Shown here: positions 8,145 to 15,250 of the stretch, piece after piece | Numbering within the stretch: position 1 is the stretch's first letter | Layout: each line of letters begins with the position of its first letter | Origin: an uncultured Eubacteriales bacterium | GTDB taxonomy: Bacteria; Bacillota; Clostridia; Oscillospirales; Butyricicoccaceae | DNA length: 28,449 nt | Assembly: GCA_910586105.1 (NCBI GenBank) | Contig: CAJUGU010000044.1 | Span: forward strand, 1-28,449 | Reading direction: 5' to 3' | The notes under the pieces: model-generated | What the model saw: only the letters and a program-made list of their open reading frames with translations | Databases searched by the model: none | Told to the model about the DNA's origin: nothing | Program-made: the position numbers and the translations under genes

Positions 8145-8906
8145 ATGGAGCCAATCAATATGGAGAAATTCGGTACATTCGTCTTGCAGCTGCGGAAGGA
8201 ACAGGGCTTGACCCAAAAGGAGCTGGGCGAACGGCTGTTCGTATCCGACAAATCGGTCAGCAAGTGGGAACGCGGCCTCAGCCTGCCAAGCGTGGAGCTG
8301 TTGCTGCCGCTTTCGGAGGCGCTGGGCGTTTCGGTAACCGAGCTGTTGAAGGGCGAACGGATGCAGACGGAAACGCTGTCGATCGAGGAGGTCGATCAGA
8401 TCGTTGGCCGGACGCTGGAGCTGTCCGCCGGGGAGCGGGCCGTGCATCGACAGGACCGCAGGAAATGGATCGGGCGTTACGTCGCCGTTTTTTTCGTCTC
8501 GCTGCTGGAGCTGGGCGCATTGGCGGCGCTGGGCTGCGATCTGGAACAGATGGCGAGCAGCGCGCTCCTGATCGTCGGGCTTATGCTGCTGTTTGGCGGC
8601 TGGTTCTGCCTGGGCGCGCCGGATACGCTGCCAGTGTTTTATGATGAAAACCCGATCGATTATGTGACCGACGGCATTTTTCGGATCCATGCAACCGGAA
8701 TGCGGTTCAATAACAGTAATTGGCCGCATATCGTCCGCGCCAGCCGAATCTATGCGCTGGGGACGGCGATCGGATATCCGCTGCTGTATCTGCTGCTGGA
8801 AGCGATCGGGTTCAACCGGACGTTTGTCCCGTCGCTGGTGCTGACGCTGGCGGTCTCGCTGGGGATCATGATCCCGATCTATGTCGTGGGCAAAAAATAT
8901 GAATAG
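8145..8906 (+). CDS. XRE-family regulator with C-terminal membrane domain
   Basis: A 253-residue protein. Residues 6-62 are a clear XRE/Cro helix-turn-helix (LRKEQGLTQKELGERLFVSD, then KSVSKWERG). After a charged linker, four hydrophobic helices occur at about 110-131, 135-157, 202-221 and 227-248. Such membrane-tethered XRE regulators are common in Firmicutes and probably sense an envelope or small-molecule signal directly. The start at 8145 follows GGGAGG. It is divergent from the lipase gene across a 207-base gap, so that gene is a plausible target; this is inference. Confidence 0.9.
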   Translation: MEPINMEKFGTFVLQLRKEQGLTQKELGERLFVSDKSVSKWERGLSLPSVELLLPLSEALGVSVTELLKGERMQTETLSIEEVDQIVGRTLELSAGERAVHRQDRRKWIGRYVAVFFVSLLELGALAALGCDLEQMASSALLIVGLMLLFGGWFCLGAPDTLPVFYDENPIDYVTDGIFRIHATGMRFNNSNWPHIVRASRIYALGTAIGYPLLYLLLEAIGFNRTFVPSLVLTLAVSLGIMIPIYVVGKKYE

Positions 8907-8941
8907 CGTCCGGGCGAAAGGGCTTCACGGGAAATGGATTG

Positions 8942-8970
8942 AAAAAGGGCTGCATTGTGCAGCCCTTTTT
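8942..8970. terminator. bidirectional intrinsic terminator
   Basis: A perfect 13-bp stem (AAAAAGGGCTGCA at 8942-8954 with its complement at 8958-8970), a 3-base loop and T/A runs in both directions. It sits between the convergent XRE and S41-like genes and can end both transcripts. Confidence 0.9.
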
Positions 8971-8980
8971 TGCGTTTCGG

Positions 8981-10288
8981 TCAGCTTTCGCGGATCGCGC
9001 GCAGCGCGGTCACGAGCGGGGGTTCGCCTGCGGGGGAAAGGAGGTCGGGTGTCGTGCCGAATTCTTCGTTGCTCGATCCGTCCGGGTTCAGCCCGAAAAG
9101 CGCGCTGTATCGCACGATCAGGCCGCTGTTTGGCAGTACGAGGAAAACCGGGTCGATGCCGATGCCGTCGCCGCCGGTCGGGGAGCCGACGATCGTCGCG
9201 AAGCCGGTATCCTTACAGAATACGGTGAAGGCTTCCGAGGAGGAATAAACATATTCGTCAACCAGCAGCCAGATCTTGCCCGCGAAGCCGCCGCCGGTTG
9301 GCTCCACTTCGAGGGTGTTCTCCAGAAAATGGGTCGCAAGCTCCCGGTCGCGGGGCTCCAGACGCGGCAGGTCGGGCAATTCGTCAATCGGGTGCAGGTC
9401 GTCCGCCGGGAAGGCCTCCGCAAGATAGGGGGCGGTGTTTTCCGAGTTGCGCACGAGCGCATAGTTGGTGCTGGACAGGGTATGGGAAGCGAGCGGGGCG
9501 ACGATCGCGGCCATCCAGTATTCGTCACTGCCGCCGTCGTTTTGGGTGATGTCAACGATCAAATGCTCATAGTTATGGACTTGATCGAGAAAGGCTTGGA
9601 TTTGGCTGTGTTCTTCGTCGAAGTTGGAAGTGTCAAAACTGGCAATCCGCAGGTAGGCGATCCTGCCTTCGTCGACGATCAGGGTGGTCACGTTTTCGGT
9701 GTTCCCGCCGGCGTCAAAGTCTTCGGAGAAGCCGCCTGCATCGCCTTCCAGTGCGTTGGAAGCCTCCAACAGCTTCGGGTAGTTTTCGACGGAGGCGGGC
9801 GTGTTCAGGGCGTCCCGCCAGTGTGTACGCTGGTAATCTTCGGGCAGGCCGGTAAGGGTCTCGCGGAATTCGGTATACCATTCCGGTTGGAGCATGGAAA
9901 GATGGCCTTCCATGCCCAGACGGAACAGGGCGGAGTTGACCGCGACGAACAGCTCGAAGTCGTTGTCGGACTGCGAGACCATTTCGCGATAGTTCGCAAG
10001 GATCGAGTCATAGTCGACGCCATTCCGCTCGAGCAGGCCCCAACAGGGGTAGCTGTCCCGTAAGGTTTGTTCAAAGTATGCGAAATCTTCTTCGCGCTGT
10101 TCGGCGGTCAGACCGAACAGGTCTGCAAAGGGCGCGTATTCGTTGTCTGTGGTATTGTTGTCGGCCGATGTGGAGGCCGGGGGCGCGTCGGCACCGGCGT
10201 TGGGATCGGTGCGCACAGACGGCGCGCAGGCGCCCAGACTCAAGGTCATGGCGGCGCAGAGCGCCAAAGCGATCCATTTCTGTTTCAT
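8981..10288 (-). CDS. S41-family peptidase-like lipoprotein
   Basis: A 435-residue exported protein. The signal peptide ends in the lipobox LGAC, so C21 would be lipidated. An acidic, low-complexity linker (to about 50) precedes an S41 fold. MEGHLSM holds the family His (H129), DITQNDGGSDEYW (246-258) is the conserved strand/turn, and VYSSSEAF (347-354) is the serine-nucleophile loop. The Lys that follows in C-terminal processing proteases (usual TxGKG) is TGGDG here, so it fits the lysine-free S41B/IRBP-like branch better than CtpA. No PDZ domain is obvious. It acts outside the membrane; the substrate is unknown. AAAGGA lies 12 nt before the ATG, slightly far. Confidence 0.85.
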   Translation of the reverse strand: MKQKWIALALCAAMTLSLGACAPSVRTDPNAGADAPPASTSADNNTTDNEYAPFADLFGLTAEQREEDFAYFEQTLRDSYPCWGLLERNGVDYDSILANYREMVSQSDNDFELFVAVNSALFRLGMEGHLSMLQPEWYTEFRETLTGLPEDYQRTHWRDALNTPASVENYPKLLEASNALEGDAGGFSEDFDAGGNTENVTTLIVDEGRIAYLRIASFDTSNFDEEHSQIQAFLDQVHNYEHLIVDITQNDGGSDEYWMAAIVAPLASHTLSSTNYALVRNSENTAPYLAEAFPADDLHPIDELPDLPRLEPRDRELATHFLENTLEVEPTGGGFAGKIWLLVDEYVYSSSEAFTVFCKDTGFATIVGSPTGGDGIGIDPVFLVLPNSGLIVRYSALFGLNPDGSSNEEFGTTPDLLSPAGEPPLVTALRAIRES

Positions 10289-10360
10289 GTGGGGAAAACA
10301 TCCTTTCTGATTTGAAATTCACCGTGATCGCGAGGTATTTTCCTGATACCGCAGCGGCCC

Positions 10361-10475
10361 GCGCCGTCCGCCGTCGTTCTGGCGGGCGGCGCCAGCAAGC
10401 GTGAACGGTTGGGGATTCCTTGCGTTCATTGCCGCAGCAGCCCGCCCTGCCCGCCGTCGTTGTGGCGGGCAGGGC
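10361..10475. repeat. pair of related GC hairpins
   Basis: Hairpin one: GCGCCGTCCGCC at 10361-10372, loop GTCGTTCT, return arm 10381-10392 with one G-T wobble. Hairpin two: GCCCTGCCCGCC at 10444-10455, loop GTCGTTGT, perfect return arm 10464-10475. Stem ends and loops are nearly the same, so one looks duplicated from the other or both belong to a dispersed family. Confidence 0.75.
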
Positions 10476-10564
10476 AGCACGTATGAATGAGTTGGTACGC
10501 GCCCTTCCCCCGCCGCAGCGGGATTGAAGTTTTTACTCGATTTTTTTACAAAAAAATCGCGGGT

Positions 10565-10609
10565 GCAGGGCAGAGCCCTGCCGCTGTCCGCGCAGGACGG
10601 CGCCCCGGC
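10565..10609 (+). repeat. dispersed repeat, copy 1
   Basis: A small hairpin (GCAGGG/CCCTGC) followed by GCTGTCCGCGCAGGAC (10583-10598) and GCGCCCCGGC (10600-10609). The 16-mer and the 10-mer recur in the same order at 23643-23683, again after a hairpin. Confidence 0.7.
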
Positions 10610-10729
10610 AAGGGATGGCGGCTGCCGGTACTGCTATTTTAGCAGAAATGGAGCGTGGAAAATAGGGGCGAATGCATTAAGATTTTTTGAAGATTCGTTT
10701 AAGATGCGGTTACAGTTTGTTACCGGCGT

Positions 10730-10784
10730 AAAAAAGGGAACTGCCCCGCAGCAGGCTCGCCTGCTTTGGGGCAGCTCCCTTTTT
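10730..10784. terminator. terminator of the AraC gene
   Basis: A long stem: 10731-10747 (AAAAAGGGAACTGCCCC) pairs with 10768-10784 with one mismatch. Inside it, AGCAGG (10750-10755) pairs with CCTGCT (10760-10765) round a CTCG loop. On the minus strand the stem ends in a T run, about 110 bases after the AraC stop. It could act in both directions. Confidence 0.8.
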
Positions 10785-10896
10785 CCCACAGCCGCTTCCC
10801 ACAACCGACTGTCTGAAGGAGATGTATATTTTTGGTCCGGGATCGCTCCCGTTTGACCCGGATTCAATACTATGCGTCCGCTTTGCAGGGCCTTCC

Positions 10897-11766
10897 TTAC
10901 GACCCCTCCGGGCGGACAACATAGGTTTTCCGGTATTTCTTCGGCGACATGCCCACCTGCTTGGTAAAATGTGTGCTGAAATAACTCGTCGTTTCGTAGC
11001 CGATCCGCTCCCCGATCTCCGTGATCGACAGATCCGTCGTGATCAGCAACGTCTGCGCTTCCCCGATCCGCCTCCGTAACAGATAATTTACCGGGGAGTA
11101 CCCAAACGTCCGCTTGAATACATGCGACAGGTACGGCGCGCTCATATGTAAATCCGCCGCAATGTCCGGTAAGTCCAACGGCTCCATATAATGCTCGTCC
11201 AAATAGTTGCGGATCCGCTCGCCCAGCACATGCTCTTCCTCCGGCTCCGGCTCCGGCTGCGCGCCCGTCAGGACCGGCAGGATCTGTATCAAAAAGGCTT
11301 CCAGCAGCGCCTGCGCGAACTTTTCCGACTGGCTCGTGCCAAGGCACAGCGCGTCAAACATCATCTCGCACAGGTTTTCCAGAACCGGAAAGCACGTTTT
11401 GCACGAATGCACCGGCGCAGCACTGTCCGGCAGCAGCGCGTTCCTGCGCAGCCCCGGCATCGAAAGCCCGCCGATCGCCAGACAATAAATGCTTACCTCA
11501 TGCTCCGCCCAGGCCGCTTCATCGTGCATTACGCCGCTGTTGTATACGATCAGATCGCCCGGGCATATGTACCGCTGCCGGTTGCCGACAAAATAATTGC
11601 TCATGCCGCTGCGCACAAGGATCAGTTCGACATGATCCTTGTGCGAGTGCATCACGCGCGGATACGCGCTTTCCGGCGGGTCGATCTTGCTGACATATAA
11701 AAGCTGCGGCTGGTTTTCGCCTGTAAATACCGGTTCGTATGCGTGCTTGACAAAACACTGGATCAT
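10897..11766 (-). CDS. AraC-family transcriptional regulator
   Basis: A 289-residue regulator. The N-terminal half is a cupin sensor domain (HSHKDHVELILV at 40-51, later GDLIVYNSGVMHD), typical for binding a sugar-like ligand. Residues 181-280 hold the two helix-turn-helix motifs (LDLPDIAADLHMSAPYLSHV and LSITEIGERIGYETTSYFST). The ATG at 11766 is preferred to that at 11793 because GGAAGGAGCAGG lies directly before it. It is the last gene of the inositol / 4-hydroxybutyrate / transketolase cluster, on the same strand, 114 bases after the transketolase C gene, and has its own promoter. The likely role is inositol- or intermediate-dependent control of the cluster; this is inferred from position. 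Confidence 0.9.
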   Translation of the reverse strand: MIQCFVKHAYEPVFTGENQPQLLYVSKIDPPESAYPRVMHSHKDHVELILVRSGMSNYFVGNRQRYICPGDLIVYNSGVMHDEAAWAEHEVSIYCLAIGGLSMPGLRRNALLPDSAAPVHSCKTCFPVLENLCEMMFDALCLGTSQSEKFAQALLEAFLIQILPVLTGAQPEPEPEEEHVLGERIRNYLDEHYMEPLDLPDIAADLHMSAPYLSHVFKRTFGYSPVNYLLRRRIGEAQTLLITTDLSITEIGERIGYETTSYFSTHFTKQVGMSPKKYRKTYVVRPEGS

Positions 11767-11825
11767 GGTTCCTGCTCCTTCCGCTATCATCATCCGTCCT
11801 TGGGGTCACTCGTCCTCAACTATAG

Positions 11826-11831
11826 ATTATA
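11826..11831 (-). promoter_or_regulatory. -10 element of the AraC gene
   Basis: The minus strand reads TGCTATAAT, an extended -10 with TATAAT at 11826-11831, 59 bases upstream of the ATG at 11766. A weak -35 (GGACAA) lies 16 bases further up. AraC can therefore be expressed apart from the operon. Confidence 0.65.
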
Positions 11832-11880
11832 GCAGAATTTCCAGTGCTTGTCCTGCGGCAATTTCATCAAAGTGTTGGCG

Positions 11881-12849
11881 TTATTTTCGTGAAAGTGCAA
11901 GCACCGCCGCCGCCGCAATATCGCGCGCGGTCAGGTTGTACTGCTCCATCAGGAATGGCTGCGGGCCGACCTGCCCGAAACGGTTCTGGATGCCGATGCG
12001 CTCCAGCGGCACCAGGCTCTTTTGCGTCAGCAGGTTCGCGACCGCCGAGCCGAGGCCGCAGGATACCTGATGGTTCTCCGCCGTGACGATGCAGCCGGTC
12101 TCCGCCGCCGCCTTGAGGATCAGCTCCTCGTCCAGCGGCTTCCAGGTGTGCATATCAATCACGCGGGCGCTGATGCCCTGCACCTGCGAAAGCAGCTCCG
12201 CCGCCTTGAGCGCTTCATCAACGAGTATGCCGGAGGCAATGACCGTCACGTCTTTGCCGTCGCGCAGCGTCACGCCCTTGCCAATCTCAAACTGGGAACC
12301 ATCGTCATAAACCTGCACGCAATCCTTGCGGATCAGTCGCATATAAGACGGGGAATCGCAGCCCGCGAGCTGCTCGGTCAGCGACTTGGTCTGCACATAG
12401 TCGCAAGAGTCGATCACGACCGCGTTCGGGATGGTCATATACAACGCGCAGTCCTCAAACGGCATATGGGTCGCGCCGTTGAACGCCGCCGTCACGCCGG
12501 GGTCGGAACCGATCACATGCACCGGCAGCTCGGAATAGCCCGCCGAAAGGAACGCCTGATCGAACATCCGGCGCGATGCGAAACAGCCAAAGGAATGCAC
12601 AAATACCTTCATGCCGGTCGCCGCCATGCCCGCGGCGACGCCCATCGCATTCTGCTCGGCAATGCCCGCGTTGAACGTCCGCTCCGGGAACGCCTTCAGC
12701 AGCTTGCCGGAATTGATGCAACCCATCAGGTCGCAGTCTACGTGGGCAACCGTTTTATCGTTTTCCATGATCCCCAGCATCGCGTCGACATAGCCGTCAC
12801 GGTTTGCGCGGGCATCCTTTTCGTGTTTGCCGATCACTTGAAAGCTCAT
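11881..12849 (-). CDS. transketolase, C-terminal subunit
   Basis: A 322-residue protein covering the pyrimidine-binding and C-terminal domains of transketolase. GIAEQNAMGVAAGMA contains the Glu that activates thiamine diphosphate; FVHSFGCFASRRMFDQ and the later VTAENHQVSCGLGSAV are standard for split clostridial subunits. It would form an alpha2beta2 enzyme with the N-terminal subunit, moving two-carbon ketol units from a ketose to an aldose. The start at 12849 follows GAAGGAGGGG; a longer reading to 12867 overlaps the partner gene. It lies 14 nt downstream of the N subunit. Within this cluster its donor may be the inositol product DKG (see findings). Confidence 0.93.
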   Translation of the reverse strand: MSFQVIGKHEKDARANRDGYVDAMLGIMENDKTVAHVDCDLMGCINSGKLLKAFPERTFNAGIAEQNAMGVAAGMAATGMKVFVHSFGCFASRRMFDQAFLSAGYSELPVHVIGSDPGVTAAFNGATHMPFEDCALYMTIPNAVVIDSCDYVQTKSLTEQLAGCDSPSYMRLIRKDCVQVYDDGSQFEIGKGVTLRDGKDVTVIASGILVDEALKAAELLSQVQGISARVIDMHTWKPLDEELILKAAAETGCIVTAENHQVSCGLGSAVANLLTQKSLVPLERIGIQNRFGQVGPQPFLMEQYNLTARDIAAAAVLALSRK

Positions 12850-12863
12850 CGCTGTCCCCTCCT

Positions 12864-13715
12864 TCACTGCGCCCGGATCGCGGCCAGCGCTGCTTCCGAG
12901 GCTGCGATCGCTTCATCCCACTGTTCTTTGGTCGGCTGGGAGGAATGCGCGCCGCTCGGCTCCGCGAAGGCCGCGCCCTTGCCCTTGACCGTATTCAGGA
13001 TCAGGCAGACCGGCTGCCCCTTCACTTCATATGCCGCCTGAATGGCGTTGTAGATCTGTTCCACGTCGTTGCCGTCCGCAACATTGATCACGTGCCAGCC
13101 AAAAGCGTCAAACTTGGCCGCAAGCCCCTTGCCGTGGCTCATAACGTCCGCGCACGCGCCGTCAAGCTGCCGCTTGTTGTCGTCGACCAGGCAGATCAGG
13201 TTGTCGAGCTTGTAGTGCGCCGCAAACTGCGCGCCCTCCCAGATCTGGCCCTCGTCGGCCTCGCCGTCGCCGATCGCCACGAAAACATGATTGCCGCGGC
13301 CCTGCGCCTTGCTGCCGAGCGCCGCGCCGACTGCTTCGCTCATGCCCTGCCCCAGCGAACCGGTCGTCAGGTCAACGCCGACCGTCTTGTTGCGGTCGGT
13401 GTGCGACGGGAAGTCGGTGCCCGGCTGGTTGAGCGTGTAGGCGCTCTCGATCGGGTAGTAGCCCTTCAGGCCAAGGGTGGCGTACATCACCGGCCCGCCG
13501 TGGCCCTTGGAAAGCACGAACCAGTCGCGGCCCTCCCAGCGCGGCCTTGCCGGGTCGATCTTCATGATATCCCCATACAGCACCGCCATCGCGTCCGCCA
13601 TCGACATCGAGCCGCCGACATGGCCGAACCCGCGCGACGCGATGATCTTCAAAGTCTCCAGCCGGATCTGCGCGGCAAAGACCTCCAGGCTGTGCATCTT
13701 TTCTTTCTTCGTCAT
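12864..13715 (-). CDS. transketolase, N-terminal (ThDP-binding) subunit
   Basis: A 283-residue protein with the thiamine-diphosphate domain: GHVGGSMSMADAM (31-43), LTTGSLGQGMSEAVG (116-130), and the ThDP/metal motif starting GDGEADEGQ at 149 and ending at N180. Catalytic-site histidines are in place (H32, H72, H105). Split N/C transketolases occur in many Clostridia and archaea, where extra copies sit in sugar catabolic operons. AAGGAGG precedes the ATG at 13715. It lies 61 bases after the 4-hydroxybutyryl-CoA dehydratase gene, a gap that contains a small hairpin. Confidence 0.93.
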   Translation of the reverse strand: MTKKEKMHSLEVFAAQIRLETLKIIASRGFGHVGGSMSMADAMAVLYGDIMKIDPARPRWEGRDWFVLSKGHGGPVMYATLGLKGYYPIESAYTLNQPGTDFPSHTDRNKTVGVDLTTGSLGQGMSEAVGAALGSKAQGRGNHVFVAIGDGEADEGQIWEGAQFAAHYKLDNLICLVDDNKRQLDGACADVMSHGKGLAAKFDAFGWHVINVADGNDVEQIYNAIQAAYEVKGQPVCLILNTVKGKGAAFAEPSGAHSSQPTKEQWDEAIAASEAALAAIRAQ

Positions 13716-13734
13716 GGTATCCTCCTTACAGGAA

Positions 13735-13764
13735 CGGGCAGCGCGTTCTCAGACGGGCTGCCCG
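13735..13764 (-). other. intercistronic hairpin
   Basis: CGGGCAGC at 13735-13742 pairs perfectly with GCTGCCCG at 13757-13764 round a 14-base loop. No T run follows on the minus strand, so it is more likely an mRNA processing or stability element between abfD and the transketolase genes than a terminator. Confidence 0.55.
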
Positions 13765-13776
13765 CATTTCGTTCGC

Positions 13777-15222
13777 TTACTTGATGCGCGCGATATCCTT
13801 TGCCAGCTGCTTCTTCCTTTCCAGATTGGACTGGCGGGCGATCATGATGCGCTGCGCCTGCGGCGAGCCTGCGCCGTGCATGGACTCGGGCAGGTAGCCG
13901 ACGGCTGCGGTGCCCATGGTCATGTTCTCGATCAGGCGGAGCACGCGCATCCGGTCCTCGGTCGCGACGGTATCCACGCCCTTGAGGTACTTCACGATAT
14001 AATCGTGGGTCGCCGGGTTGCGATAATCGGCTTCGCTCGGCTGGGTGACCATGATGCCGCCCGCCAGATCCTGCGCCAGCCGCGCGATCTCATACGGGAA
14101 CCGGGTCACATTCTGCTTGCAGACGTTCGCCAGCAGCAGGTCGATCAGGTAGTTGCCCGACTTGGTCTTGCTGCCCTGCGACGAGCACGCGATGCCGCAG
14201 CAGTACAGGGTCTCGTTGAGGTGGGTCATCTCGATCAGCTTATCCTTGACGTGGGAAGCCTTCGCCGAGCCTGCCATATCGCCCGCCAGCGCGGTCGCGC
14301 CGATCAGCACGTCGCCTACGCCAACCTTGCAGCCGCCGTAGCTCTGGCGGTGGTAGCCTGCGAAGCGCTCGACCATCATCCCCGCGAACTGCACTTCGCC
14401 ATTCAGGAAGATCATGTTGTTGGGGATGAACACGCGGTCGAAAATGACCAGCACTTCATGCCCGCCGTAGACCTTGTTGCCGACGTCAATGTCGTTATAC
14501 TGCTCGGTCTTGCGGGTGTCGCACGACTGACGGCCCAGGATCAGCGTGATGCCTTCCGCGTCGGTCGGGCAGGCGAACGAGATCGCATAATCCTCGTCGC
14601 CGGGACGCATGGAGATCGTCGGCATGACCAGCACGTAATGGCTGTTCAGATAGCCGGTCTGGTGCGCCTTCGCGCCGGTGACGTACACGCCGTCCGGGGT
14701 ACGCTCGACCACGTGCAGGAACAGGTCGGGGTCGGCCTGCTGCGAGGGGGACTTGGAACGGTCGCCCTTGACGTCGGTCATTGCGCCGTCGACCGCCCAG
14801 TCATTGTCCTGCACATCCGTCCAGAACCTGACAAAGTTGTCATGGTACCGGGTGCCGCAGGCTTCGTCGGTCTCGTATGTCGTGGAGTATACCGCATTTG
14901 CAGCGTCCATGCCTACGCAGCGCTGGAAGCAGGCCGCCGTCTTCTGGCCAAGCAGACGCTGCATCTTGACCTTTTTAATGAGGTCGTCGGTCGACTGGTG
15001 CAGATGGGTGAAGCGGTTGATTTTCTTGCCGGTCAGGTTGGAGGTCGCGACCATCAGGTCTTCATATTCCGGCATTTCCGCCAGCTCATAAGTAGCCGCG
15101 AACGAGTTCAGCGACGGGCGGACGATCGGGTCGTCGACCACGTTTTCGACCTTCTCGCCGAACCGGTACAGGTTGAGCTTGAGCGGGCGCAGGGATTCGA
15201 TATACTGTGTTTTGGTCATCAT
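13777..15222 (-). CDS. abfD: 4-hydroxybutyryl-CoA dehydratase (vinylacetyl-CoA isomerase) family
   Basis: A 481-residue flavin / [4Fe-4S] radical dehydratase. By memory it aligns almost end to end with Clostridium aminobutyricum AbfD. All four cluster ligands are kept one position earlier: C98 and C102 in ACFQRC, H291 in GYHRQS, and C298 in YGGCKV. The residues matching T190, Y296, K300 and E455 are present as T189, Y295, K299 and E446. A surface loop before EDRMRVLRL is about 8 residues shorter than I remember in C. aminobutyricum. The known reaction is 4-hydroxybutyryl-CoA to crotonyl-CoA. In this inositol operon the substrate could instead be 3,4-dihydroxybutyryl-CoA, giving acetoacetyl-CoA (inference). 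The first of two adjacent ATGs is used, after AAGGAG. Confidence 0.95.
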   Translation of the reverse strand: MMTKTQYIESLRPLKLNLYRFGEKVENVVDDPIVRPSLNSFAATYELAEMPEYEDLMVATSNLTGKKINRFTHLHQSTDDLIKKVKMQRLLGQKTAACFQRCVGMDAANAVYSTTYETDEACGTRYHDNFVRFWTDVQDNDWAVDGAMTDVKGDRSKSPSQQADPDLFLHVVERTPDGVYVTGAKAHQTGYLNSHYVLVMPTISMRPGDEDYAISFACPTDAEGITLILGRQSCDTRKTEQYNDIDVGNKVYGGHEVLVIFDRVFIPNNMIFLNGEVQFAGMMVERFAGYHRQSYGGCKVGVGDVLIGATALAGDMAGSAKASHVKDKLIEMTHLNETLYCCGIACSSQGSKTKSGNYLIDLLLANVCKQNVTRFPYEIARLAQDLAGGIMVTQPSEADYRNPATHDYIVKYLKGVDTVATEDRMRVLRLIENMTMGTAAVGYLPESMHGAGSPQAQRIMIARQSNLERKKQLAKDIARIK

Positions 15223-15250
15223 AGCAGTTCCTTCTCCTTACATTTCAGTA

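Larger units (their letters stand above)
10289..10896. other. 608-base gene-free region rich in hairpins
   Basis: No convincing gene lies between the S41-like gene and the AraC gene. The region holds two look-alike GC hairpins (10361-10392 and 10444-10475), an A/T hairpin (10538-10559), one copy of a short dispersed repeat (10565-10609) and the AraC terminator (10730-10784). Open frames here run through these palindromes and are not believable. Confidence 0.7.

Noticed and set aside
10524..10856. Small plus-strand gene in the hairpin region
   Set aside because: The frame runs through a terminator and palindromes and has no ribosome site or family features.
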